Positions 22,715 through 30,461 of a stretch of DNA of 32,033 nucleotides are shown here, one piece after another; the stretch's first letter is position 1, and every line of letters starts with the position of its first letter. This DNA comes from Blastopirellula marina (GTDB lineage: Bacteria; Planctomycetota; Planctomycetia; Pirellulales; Thermoguttaceae). Below the pieces are notes generated by a model, which saw only the letters and a program-made list of their open reading frames with translations, searched no databases and was not told where the DNA came from. Location of the stretch: NCBI GenBank assembly GCA_020721965.1, contig DYLS01000050.1, positions 1 through 32,033 on the forward strand, read 5' to 3'. Made by a program: the position numbers and the translations under genes.

Positions 22715-23785
22715 TCATTCCGCCTCATACCAGCCGTGGGCGTCGCGGACGGCGATCATCGCCCGAAGGATGTCGTTCCAGGTCTTGGCATCCATCATCA
22801 CGGCGTTGGGGAACATGCAGCCGTCCCAGCAAATGTGCCGCATTTTCCGCGTGATTTGGCCGGTTTTGTCTCGCAGCCAGTAGCCCGCCGCGCGGGGAAT
22901 ATCCAATTTCCCATTGGGATCGGTGGCCAGGCAGTGACGGCCCGTCTTGTCGTGGGAGCCGGAGCCGTGCACCGTGCAATCATTTTGGGCGATATGCAGG
23001 TCGATGGTCCAGGGGCGCAGGGCATCCGTCAGTTGTTTGTAAGCGTCGTAGAATTGCTGCTTGTTTTGCCAGTCGAAATCCTGCGGCAGGATGGCGTCCT
23101 CGGGGGCGTTATAGCCCAGCAGATACAGCAGGGTGTGGGCCATGTCGGCCTGAAATCCCAGCACGTCCGGCCGATCGACCAGCTCCAAGAGCTGTATCAT
23201 GCGGCGCCAGCTATGCATGCCACCCCAGCAGATTTCGCCCTCGGCGGCCAGTTTCTCCCCGTGGTCGGCGGCGATGTCACATGCCTGGCGAAAGGTCTCG
23301 GCGATCTTCTTCTGGTTCCCCTCCGGATCGTGGAGCCAGTCGCCGACCCCGCAGGCCGAGTCGATCCGCACGCAGCCGTGCGGGCGTACCCCTAGCTCGC
23401 GCAAGACTTGAGCCACGCGACACCCTTTGCGGACCTGATCCAGAAAGCGTCCCCGTGCGGTTTCGTCTCCCATGGCGGAACCGCCTCCGGTGGGCGGCCA
23501 GATCGGTGCCACCACCGTGCCGATCTCAAGCCCCCGTTTCTCGGCCTTTTCCGCAAGTTGCTTGATGGCGTCGTCGCTGCGGACCGTGGAGTCGATATCG
23601 ATATGCGGAAGGTAGAGGAACAGGTCGAATCCGTCGAACTTGACACCGTCCACTTCGGCGGCCGCCGTGAGATCGAGCATCGTATCCAGCTCGATGGGCG
23701 GTTCGCCACCGTCACCCTTTCCCACCACGCCCGGCCAAGCCGCATTGTGGAGCTTGGGATAATTGTTGCGTTGACCTGTACTCAT
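22715..23785 (-). CDS. Sugar isomerase/epimerase-like TIM barrel
   Basis: The 356-aa product resembles xylose-isomerase-like TIM-barrel proteins. Supporting stretches are [54 protein letters not shown] and [10 protein letters not shown]; Asp, His and Glu in these could bind metal. It is longer than the usual 270-300 aa, with an extra C-terminal segment ([20 protein letters not shown] and the following CWDGCMFPN). The ATG at 23785 has GGGAG about 9 bases upstream. It comes first in a likely two-gene unit with the oxidoreductase, a pairing frequent in carbohydrate catabolism in planctomycetes. The substrate is unknown. Confidence 0.8.
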   Translation of the reverse strand: MSTGQRNNYPKLHNAAWPGVVGKGDGGEPPIELDTMLDLTAAAEVDGVKFDGFDLFLYLPHIDIDSTVRSDDAIKQLAEKAEKRGLEIGTVVAPIWPPTGGGSAMGDETARGRFLDQVRKGCRVAQVLRELGVRPHGCVRIDSACGVGDWLHDPEGNQKKIAETFRQACDIAADHGEKLAAEGEICWGGMHSWRRMIQLLELVDRPDVLGFQADMAHTLLYLLGYNAPEDAILPQDFDWQNKQQFYDAYKQLTDALRPWTIDLHIAQNDCTVHGSGSHDKTGRHCLATDPNGKLDIPRAAGYWLRDKTGQITRKMRHICWDGCMFPNAVMMDAKTWNDILRAMIAVRDAHGWYEAE

Positions 23786-23930
23786 CCGGCGATCTCCCAG
23801 CTTGCTCAAAACGCTTTCGCAGCCAACATCAGCAACCCAGCCGTCCCACGCGCCAACTCAAGCCGGCGCGGCAAGCCGGTTGCCAACCATCTCGGAACGT
23901 CAACATGGTAGCAAACGCCGCGGGGCTTGT

Positions 23931-24014
23931 CACTATGCGGCTCACCATGCGGATCACCATGTGGTTCACCAAGCGGATTACCATTCGGATCACTATTCAA
24001 ATCACCATGCGGTC
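23931..24014. repeat. 12-bp tandem repeat, seven units
   Basis: Seven units start every 12 bases from 23931: CACTATGCGGCT, CACCATGCGGAT, CACCATGTGGTT, CACCAAGCGGAT, TACCATTCGGAT, CACTATTCAAAT and CACCATGCGGTC. The array fills the middle of the 280-base gap between the isomerase start and the aldo/keto reductase end. On the minus strand one frame reads as His-Gly-Asp-Pro-like tetrapeptides, but there is no start or ribosome site to support translation. Confidence 0.92.
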
Positions 24015-24067
24015 CGCGGGTGGGAATCCGCTTTGGGTCCCCGTCCCGGGATCGCCTCGGTGATCCT

Positions 24068-25060
24068 TCAGTACTTGCCGCGGATATGCTGCTCGACATC
24101 GCGCTGGTAGAATCTCCCCAGCCGGCTGTGCAATTCACCGCTCAGCGGCGGCAGATCGCTGGCGGCTGCGTTGGACCTCGCTTGCTCCGGCCGCCGTGCC
24201 CCCGGAATGACCGTGGTGACCGCCGTGAAGTCCAGGCACCAGCGGAGGGCCGCCTGGGCCATGCTGACGCCCTCCGGAAACCACGGCCGCATCCGCTCGA
24301 CCAGTTCCAGACCTGTTTCGAAGGGCAATCCGGCGAACGTCTCGCCCACGTTGAATTTTTCCCCGTCGCGATTGAAATGGCGGTGGTCGGTGGGGGCGAA
24401 TCGGGTCTGCCGGGTAAATTTGCCGGCCAGCAACCCGCTGGCCAGCGGCAGACGCACGATGATGGCCACGCCTTGGGCCTTCGCCTGGTCGAAGATCTCG
24501 TCGATGGGCCTTTGACGAAAGATGTTGAAGATGATTTGCAGGGAAGCAAGCCCCTCCACGCCCAGGCAGAAGCGGGCCTCCTCGATGCTCTCCACGCTGG
24601 CCCCGAAGGCCCTGATCTTGTCCTCCTGGCGAAGCTCCCGGAGGGCATCGAAGATAGGCGTGTCCCGCATCACCTCCAAGGGGAGGCTATGCGTTTGGGT
24701 AAGGTCCAACGCATCCACCCCCAACCGACGGAGCGAGTCTTCCGTGTGACGTCGCACGGTTTGGCGGGTGAAATTGTCGGGCCAGCCCGGCTCGGGATAG
24801 CGGCCTAGCTTGGTGGCCACCACGAAGCGGTCCCGATCGGAGCGGCCCTTCAGGAAGCGGGCGATCAGACTTTCGCTGCGGCCCAGGCCGTAGATATCCG
24901 CGGTATCGATAAACCTGATTCCTGCGTCGGCAGCCGCGGCCAGGGTGTCGAGCGCGTCTGCTTCCGCGACGTCACCCCATTCCGTGCCGCCCAGTTGCCA
25001 GGTGCCCAGGCCGATCTCCGTCACCGCCTGTCGCAAGGCCGGGAACCAACGCTCTTTCAT
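24068..25060 (-). CDS. Aldo/keto reductase
   Basis: The 330-aa product is a cytoplasmic NADPH-dependent oxidoreductase of the aldo/keto reductase superfamily. The catalytic tetrad is complete: Asp52 and Tyr57 in FIDTADIYGLGRSE, Lys84 in VVATKLGRYP, and His124 in LDLTQTHSLP. The cofactor end shows MAQAALRWCLD and TTVIPGARRPEQARSN. The start ATG at 25060 has GGAGG about 6 bases upstream. An ATG at 25081 and open frame to 25300 are less likely because they run into repeats. It is a single gene, separated from the isomerase by the 12-bp repeat array. The substrate is unknown. Confidence 0.92.
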   Translation of the reverse strand: MKERWFPALRQAVTEIGLGTWQLGGTEWGDVAEADALDTLAAAADAGIRFIDTADIYGLGRSESLIARFLKGRSDRDRFVVATKLGRYPEPGWPDNFTRQTVRRHTEDSLRRLGVDALDLTQTHSLPLEVMRDTPIFDALRELRQEDKIRAFGASVESIEEARFCLGVEGLASLQIIFNIFRQRPIDEIFDQAKAQGVAIIVRLPLASGLLAGKFTRQTRFAPTDHRHFNRDGEKFNVGETFAGLPFETGLELVERMRPWFPEGVSMAQAALRWCLDFTAVTTVIPGARRPEQARSNAAASDLPPLSGELHSRLGRFYQRDVEQHIRGKY

Positions 25061-25210
25061 GGCAGCCTCCGTCGTATCCATTTCATTCGCATTCGTTCGT
25101 GCTCGTTCGCAATCGTTCGCAATCAGCGGCTCAACGGCTCCAGCCGCGGCCGATGGCTGCCGGATGCCGCAATGCCAGCCGCGATGCCAGCATCGAGCCT
25201 TGCACTCAAC

Positions 25211-25250
25211 TTGTACACGACATGTACGGCTTGTACACGACTTGTACGGT
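25211..25250. repeat. 20-bp tandem pair with internal 10-bp periodicity
   Basis: TTGTACACGACATGTACGGC at 25211-25230 is followed directly by TTGTACACGACTTGTACGGT. A TGTAC core recurs every 10 bases, so four cores lie on one face of the helix. Confidence 0.85.
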
Positions 25251-25365
25251 ATTTTGTCCGATGCCTGCCGTCTGCGGTATCCCCCGCGACGGATTACCAC
25301 ATCAGAGGCGGTCTGACGGCACTTTTCCCAACGCCTTCCCCTGGCAGGCTGGCCTGCTGGAATCG

Positions 25366-25491
25366 CTGACGCACTGGAGGCGACTCGCGTGGTGGAAGCG
25401 GCTGACGTGCTGGAAACAGATCGCGTGCCGGAGCCGGATGACGCACTGGGGGCGGACGACGCGCAGGAAGCGGCTGACGTGCTGGAGCGGA
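25366..25491. repeat. 18-bp tandem repeat, seven units
   Basis: Units start every 18 bases from 25366. Examples are CTGACGCACTGGAGGCGA, CTCGCGTGGTGGAAGCGG, CTGACGTGCTGGAAACAG, ATGACGCACTGGGGGCGG and, last, CTGACGTGCTGGAGCGGA. The plus frame reads as acidic six-residue units (DVLETD, RVPEPD and similar). There is no sign that it is translated. Confidence 0.9.
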
Positions 25492-25714
25492 AACGACGAA
25501 CGGCAGGGGAAGCTCATCGCAACCCTCCACGGCGCGTCATCCTTCCCGGGGCCTTGGAGCGGGAGCGACGAATGGCAGGACAAGTGCCTCTGCGGGGGCC
25601 TGGGGACGCCAGTCCGCGGTGAACGGGCGGTGGACTGCGGCCGGACGGGCCGGTCCCCGTTCTGGCCAGGGGCTGGGTACCTCCTTACAATAAAGGGCTG
25701 TTACGGTAGCCGTT

Positions 25715-25750
25715 CTTTAACGGCGGGCAAAGCTTTTACGGCGGACAAAG
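25715..25750. repeat. 18-bp tandem duplication upstream of ilvD
   Basis: CTTTAACGGCGGGCAAAG at 25715-25732 is followed directly by CTTTTACGGCGGACAAAG; 16 of 18 positions agree. It lies 110 bases before the ilvD start, in the expected leader or promoter area. Confidence 0.85.
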
Positions 25751-25859
25751 AGCGTGCCGCAACGGGAGTCCGGTCAATCGCCATTCCTGCGGATCGCGCA
25801 CGCCGTTCCCCGCTCGCCCGTCGTGCCACCGACGCACATCTGAATACAGGACTTTCGCC

Positions 25860-27692
25860 ATGCGTTCCGATCAAGTCAAGCTGGGGGCCGGTCGTGCACC
25901 GCACCGCAGTCTGTTGCGAGCCACGGGCGTGCAGGATGATGACTTTCGCAAGCCGTTCATCGCCGTCTGCAACAGCTACGTGGACATCATCCCTGGGCAC
26001 GTTCACCTCAACGAGGTCGGCCAGTTCGTGAAGGAATGCGTCCGCGCGGCGGGCGGCGTCCCCTTCGTCTTCAACACGATCGGCGTCGACGACGGCATCG
26101 CGATGGGGCACACCGGCATGAAGTTTTCGCTCCCCAGCCGGGAACTGATCGCCGACTGCGTGGAGACGATGATCGAGTCGCATTGCTTCGACGGCATGAT
26201 CTGCATCCCGAATTGCGACAAGATCGTGCCCGGCATGTTGATGGCGGCTGTCCGCTGCAACATTCCCACCATTGTTGTCAGCGGTGGCCCGATGGAGGCG
26301 GGACGGTTGCCCGACGGCCGCAAAGTCGATCTCATCGACGTGTTCATTGGCGCCGCTGCCCGGCAAGACGGCCAAATCAGTGAAGAACAGCTCCTGGAGC
26401 TGGAACGGGCGGGCTGCCCGACCTGCGGTTCGTGCTCCGGCATGTTCACCGCCAACAGCATGAACTGCCTGTGCGAGGCCTTGGGCATGGCCTTGCCGGG
26501 GAATGGTACCCTGGTGGCTACCAGTGCCGAGCGGAAGCGGCTGTTCCGCCGGGCGGCCGAGCGGATCGTGCAAATGGTTCTGGAGTTCGAGAAGGTCGGT
26601 CCGGGGCATGGGCTATTGCCGCGGGAAATCATCACCGCAGACTCCGTGGATAATGCCATGATCCTGGACATGGCGATGGGCGGAAGCACCAATACCGTCC
26701 TTCACATGCTGGCCATCGCCCGCGAAGCCGGCATCGAATACGACATTCACCGCGTCGATGAACTGAGCCGCCGCACGCCCAACGTCTGCCGCGTGGCCCC
26801 GAGCAGCCACTATCATGTGGAAGACGTGCACAATTCGGGCGGGATTCACACGATTCTGGGGACGTTGGAGCGTGGGCGTCCCGGCTTACTGCATCTGGCT
26901 TGCCCCACCGTCACCGGCAAGACCTTGGGCGAGAACATCGCCGATTACGATATTCGGCGTGAGACCGTGGTGGAAGAGGCCCTGGCCATGACCGCGGTAA
27001 CCGCCCTGGGCGAGCGCAACACCAAGGGCATCAGCGTAGAGCGGTCGGCTGCCAGCGTCCGCGAGTTGGGGCCGGACAAGCTGGGATTCGATCCCTACGA
27101 TTGCGTCCGCGAAGTGGAGAATGCTTACAGCCCCGAGGGTGGTCTGGCCATTTTGCACGGCAATTTGGCCCCCAAAGGCGCCGTGGTGAAAACGGCTGGC
27201 GTGCTCCCACAGATGCTGCGCCACGCAGGCCCGGCCGTGATCTTCGAGTCCGAGACCGATGCCTACCAAGGGATCGTCAACGGCAAGGTCAAGGCCGGAG
27301 ACGTCGTCGTCATCCGGTACGAAGGCCCCAAGGGCGGCCCCGGCATGCAGGAAATGCTCGCGCCGACTTCAGCCATCAAGGGCATGAAGCTGGACGACAA
27401 GGTGGCGCTGATTACCGATGGGCGGTTCTCCGGGGGGACGGCGGGGGCCTGCATCGGGCATGTCAGCCCCGAGGCCGCTGCCGGGGGACCCGTCGCCCTG
27501 CTGCGACCGGGCGACATCATCGAAATCGACATCCCCAACCGAACGCTCAACGTCCGGCTCAGCGAAGAGGAACTTGCCACCCGGCGCAAGGCGTGGCAGG
27601 CCCCGCCGCCACGATTCACCAAGGGCTATCTGGCAAAATACACACGGATGGCAACCAGCGCCGATACGGGTGCCATCCTCCGCTGGGATTGA
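25860..27692 (+). CDS. ilvD: Dihydroxy-acid dehydratase
   Basis: IlvD dehydrates 2,3-dihydroxy-isovalerate and -methylvalerate in valine, leucine and isoleucine synthesis, using an iron-sulfur cluster and magnesium. The 610-aa product has [26 protein letters not shown] and [13 protein letters not shown]. Cluster cysteine Cys119 lies in [15 protein letters not shown] and Cys192 in [19 protein letters not shown]. Later come [15 protein letters not shown] and [20 protein letters not shown]. The C-terminus is full length. The ATG at 25860 gives the family N-terminus, although no strong ribosome site is visible. It is a single gene: no ilvB, ilvC or leu genes are in the window. tkt follows after a 308-base repeat-rich gap. 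Confidence 0.96.
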   Translation: MRSDQVKLGAGRAPHRSLLRATGVQDDDFRKPFIAVCNSYVDIIPGHVHLNEVGQFVKECVRAAGGVPFVFNTIGVDDGIAMGHTGMKFSLPSRELIADCVETMIESHCFDGMICIPNCDKIVPGMLMAAVRCNIPTIVVSGGPMEAGRLPDGRKVDLIDVFIGAAARQDGQISEEQLLELERAGCPTCGSCSGMFTANSMNCLCEALGMALPGNGTLVATSAERKRLFRRAAERIVQMVLEFEKVGPGHGLLPREIITADSVDNAMILDMAMGGSTNTVLHMLAIAREAGIEYDIHRVDELSRRTPNVCRVAPSSHYHVEDVHNSGGIHTILGTLERGRPGLLHLACPTVTGKTLGENIADYDIRRETVVEEALAMTAVTALGERNTKGISVERSAASVRELGPDKLGFDPYDCVREVENAYSPEGGLAILHGNLAPKGAVVKTAGVLPQMLRHAGPAVIFESETDAYQGIVNGKVKAGDVVVIRYEGPKGGPGMQEMLAPTSAIKGMKLDDKVALITDGRFSGGTAGACIGHVSPEAAAGGPVALLRPGDIIEIDIPNRTLNVRLSEEELATRRKAWQAPPPRFTKGYLAKYTRMATSADTGAILRWD

Positions 27693-27730
27693 TGCCGCCC
27701 TGGCTCCACGTATTTCGCTTCAGAGGCTCA

Positions 27731-27944
27731 TACTATAGCGCTTTGGTTTCAGTTTCACCTTCAGTTTTAGTTCAGTTTCGGAGGCGCATACCACGGCGTG
27801 CGGCGATTTGCCCTGGCTCAACGTCTTGGGGTGATGGGACATACCGCCTCGAAAAGATATGCTGGGCAGATCCTGCAATCCAACGGACTGATCGCTGTAG
27901 GATGGGGCGAGCTTCGCGCTGTAGTACCCGGTACTACGAGAAGC
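27731..27944. repeat. Composite of element ends around MITE-like copy 3
   Basis: TACTATAGCGCTTTGG at 27731 resembles the left end of the family. Copy 3 itself follows at 27789-27902. Then GCTTCGCGCTGTAGTACC faces GGTACTACGAGAAGC at 27911-27944, two element-like ends head to head that make an imperfect hairpin. Between 27731 and 27789 lies a T-rich stretch with repeated TTCAGTTT. The cluster fills most of the ilvD-tkt gap. Confidence 0.6.
27789..27902 (+). mobile_element. MITE-like dispersed element, copy 3
   Basis: This roughly 114-bp copy begins TACCACGGCGTGCGGCGATT and ends ACTGATCGCTGTAGGA. It shares CTGGCTCAACGTCTTGGG, GATGGGACATACCGCCTCG, AAGATATGCTGGGCAG and TGCAATCCAACGGACTG with copies 1, 2 and 4. 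It lies about 100 bases upstream of tkt and in the same orientation. Confidence 0.55.
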
Positions 27945-28000
27945 CTAAACAGCACGCTTCGCTAAGAATAATTCTCCAAACACGCATTCCGGGGGAAAAA

Positions 28001-30064
28001 GTGACCACGACATCCGCATCCAAGGAACGCCTGGCCATCGATACGATACGGACTCTGTCCATGGACGCCGTGCAGACGGCCAAGAGCGGGCACCCGGGTA
28101 CGCCCATGGCCCTGGCCCCCGTCGCCTATCTCCTGTACCAAGAGGTGCTCCGCTACGACCCGCTCCGGCCTGATTGGCCCAACCGGGACCGATTCGTCCT
28201 GTCCTGCGGACATGCCTCCATGCTGTTGTATTCGGTCTTGCATTTGGCGGGCGTGCGGCAATTGGGGCCGGACGGAAAGCCGACCGGCGAGCTGGCCGTG
28301 CCGTGGGAACACATCCGGCAGTTCCGGCAGTTGCACAGCCGCTGCCCCGGCCATCCCGAATATCGCCATACCAGCGGCGTTGAAGTGACCACGGGACCGT
28401 TGGGGCAAGGGGTGGCCACCAGCGTGGGCATGGCCATCGGCGGGCAATGGCTGGCCGCCCAATACAATCGGCCCGATTACCCCCTCTTCGATTACAAGGT
28501 TTACGCCTTGTGCAGCGACGGCGACTTGATGGAGGGCGTGAGCGCGGAGGCGGCCTCCCTGGCCGGGCACCTCCAGCTCGGCAACCTGTGCTGGATTTAC
28601 GACGATAACGGCATCACCATCGAAGGGCACACCGAACTGGCCTTCAGCGAAGACGTGGCAGCCCGCTTCCGCGCCTACGGCTGGAACGTCCTCCAGGTGC
28701 ACGATGTCAACGACCTGGACGCCTTGCGCCGGGCAATCGGCGGGATGGACCCCGCCGGCAAACGTCCCACCTTGATTGTGGTCCAGAGCGTGATCGCCTG
28801 GGGCGCCCCCAATAAGCAAAACACGCACGACGCGCACGGCGCGCCTTTGGGGGAGGAAGAAGTCCGTCTCACCAAGCAGGCCTACGGCTGGCCGGAGGAT
28901 GCGCAATTCCTGGTCCCCGACGAGGTGATCGAACATTTCCGCCAGGGCATTGGCACGCGGGGACCGGCGGAACGCGCGAAATGGGAAGCGTTGCTGGAGT
29001 CTTACGGCCGGCATTATCCGCAAGAGGCGGCGGAACTGCGGCGGATCTTCGCCGGAGAGCTGCCCAGTGGCTGGGACGCGGAAATACCCGTCTTCCCCGC
29101 CGATGCGAAGGGGCTGGCCTCCCGGGCCTCGTCGGGCAAGGTCCTACAGGCTGTTGCCAAGCGGATTCCGTGGGTCTTGGGCGGGTCCGCCGACCTCGCA
29201 CCCTCCAACAATACGTTGCTGGGTTTCGAAGGGGCGGGGCACTTCTCTGCCGGCGATCGCCACGGGCGGAACCTCCATTTCGGTATCCGAGAGCACGCCA
29301 TGGGTGCCGCGGCCAACGGCCTGGCGCTCAGCGGCCTGCGACCCTACACCGGCACATTCTTCGTCTTCAGCGATTACATGCGCCCCGCGATCCGGCTGGC
29401 GGCGCTGATGGAGCTGCCGATCCTCTACATTTTCACGCACGACTCCATCGGTGTGGGCGAGGATGGACCGACGCACCAACCCGTGGAGCAACTGGCGGCC
29501 CTCCGCGCGATCCCCAATCTGGTCGTGATTCGCCCGGCTGACGCCAACGAAACGGTCGAGGCCTACCGCGTGGCCCTGCATCTCAAGGACCGGCCCGTGG
29601 CCCTGGTCTTGACCCGGCAGAATCTCCCCACCTTGGACCGCGCGCAATTCGCGTCCGCCGAGGGTCTCCGGCATGGGGCGTACATTTTGCGGGAGGCCGA
29701 CGGGGGACAGCCCGACGTGATCCTCATCGGAACCGGCAGCGAGGTCCACGTATGCCTGGCCGCCCAAGCGCTGTTGACCCAAGAAGGCGTCGCCGTCCGG
29801 GTCGTCAGCATGCCCAGTTGGGAGCTGTTCGAGATGCAACCGCAAGACTATCGCGACGCCGTGCTACCGCCGCAGGTGACCCGGCGCATCGCGGTCGAGG
29901 CCGCCATCGAGCAAGGCTGGCACAAATACGTGGGACCGCATGGGGCCTTCGTGGGCATGTCCGGTTTTGGGGCGTCGGCCCCAGCCGGCGTTTTGATGAA
30001 ACACTTCGGGCTGACGGCCGGGAATGTCGCCGCGGTGGCCAAGCGGTTGCTGGCCTCCCCTTGA
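28001..30064 (+). CDS. tkt: Transketolase
   Basis: A thiamine-diphosphate enzyme of the pentose phosphate pathway that moves two-carbon units between sugar phosphates. The 687-aa product is full length. The pyrophosphate domain has KSGHPGTPMALAP, GPLGQGVATSVGMAIG and the ThDP motif from CSDGDLMEGVSAEAASLAGH (about residue 172) to WIYDDNGITIEGHT. The pyrimidine domain has FGIREHAMGAAANGLAL and HDSIGVGEDGPTHQPVEQLA. The C-terminal domain has GTGSEVHVCLAAQ and HFGLTA. The start is a GTG at 28001 with GGGGGA about 5 bases upstream. The frame stays open back to 27101 but that part is a shadow of ilvD. A hairpin lies 57 bases upstream. It is a single gene. Confidence 0.96.
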   Translation: MTTTSASKERLAIDTIRTLSMDAVQTAKSGHPGTPMALAPVAYLLYQEVLRYDPLRPDWPNRDRFVLSCGHASMLLYSVLHLAGVRQLGPDGKPTGELAVPWEHIRQFRQLHSRCPGHPEYRHTSGVEVTTGPLGQGVATSVGMAIGGQWLAAQYNRPDYPLFDYKVYALCSDGDLMEGVSAEAASLAGHLQLGNLCWIYDDNGITIEGHTELAFSEDVAARFRAYGWNVLQVHDVNDLDALRRAIGGMDPAGKRPTLIVVQSVIAWGAPNKQNTHDAHGAPLGEEEVRLTKQAYGWPEDAQFLVPDEVIEHFRQGIGTRGPAERAKWEALLESYGRHYPQEAAELRRIFAGELPSGWDAEIPVFPADAKGLASRASSGKVLQAVAKRIPWVLGGSADLAPSNNTLLGFEGAGHFSAGDRHGRNLHFGIREHAMGAAANGLALSGLRPYTGTFFVFSDYMRPAIRLAALMELPILYIFTHDSIGVGEDGPTHQPVEQLAALRAIPNLVVIRPADANETVEAYRVALHLKDRPVALVLTRQNLPTLDRAQFASAEGLRHGAYILREADGGQPDVILIGTGSEVHVCLAAQALLTQEGVAVRVVSMPSWELFEMQPQDYRDAVLPPQVTRRIAVEAAIEQGWHKYVGPHGAFVGMSGFGASAPAGVLMKHFGLTAGNVAAVAKRLLASP

Positions 30065-30344
30065 GCGACTCCGCCGCGGAATGCGTCCCTATTCCTTACG
30101 CCGCCCGGGCCTGGACTTCGCCGGCGTCCCTGCCGGGAGCGGTTTCCCACGCCGTTTCGGAGCGGGCCCGAACGTCAGGGGGCGAGGCAGCCTCCCGGCC
30201 GGATTCCGCTGATCGCTGCGACCCGCTGGCTCCATTGGTTCCGCAATGACGGCTCGTGCTAGGTGCTCAGAAGCGAACAATCTGGCCGGGGGATGGGCCA
30301 GTGCGGGCCACGGACAGGGCTGGGACGCCAGGCCGGGTCGGCCG

Positions 30345-30428
30345 CGCAACCGTAACGATAGGCCCCCCAGCCGTAGCGACAGAATCCGCAACCGTGGCGC
30401 TGGACCCCGGAACGGTGGCGCTGGGATT
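30345..30428. repeat. 21-bp tandem repeat, four units
   Basis: Units start at 30345, 30366, 30387 and 30408. They begin CGCAACCGTAACG, CCCAGCCGTAGCG, CGCAACCGTGGCG and CGGAACGGTGGCG. The array lies in the gap between tkt and the HEAT-repeat gene (30065-30461), where both reading directions stay open across it. I see no other gene or signal in that gap. Confidence 0.85.
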
Positions 30429-30461
30429 ACAAAGGGCACGGTCGCGATTCGGAGGGCGGCC

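Larger units (their letters stand above)
25061..25859. other. Gene-free, repeat-dense intergenic region upstream of ilvD
   Basis: Nearly 800 bases between divergent genes with no recognisable gene. It holds GTTCGCAATC twice (about 25105-25125), a 20-bp pair at 25211-25250, an 18-bp array at 25366-25491, a 29-bp imperfect direct repeat (25484-25512 and 25556-25584, 24 identical positions) and an 18-bp tandem pair at 25715-25750. Reading frames across the arrays stay open because the units are multiples of three. They lack ribosome sites. Confidence 0.6.

Noticed and set aside
25294-25622. Small proteins rich in Pro/Arg (minus) or Asp/Glu (plus) over the 18-bp array
   Set aside because: The frames stay open because the unit is a multiple of three. 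No start signal or family supports either, so only the repeat is annotated.
27101-28000. A 300-residue N-terminal extension of transketolase in the same frame
   Set aside because: It runs antiphase through ilvD and the repeat-rich gap, is Arg/Gly-rich like a GC shadow, and a GTG with a good ribosome site at 28001 gives the normal transketolase N-terminus.
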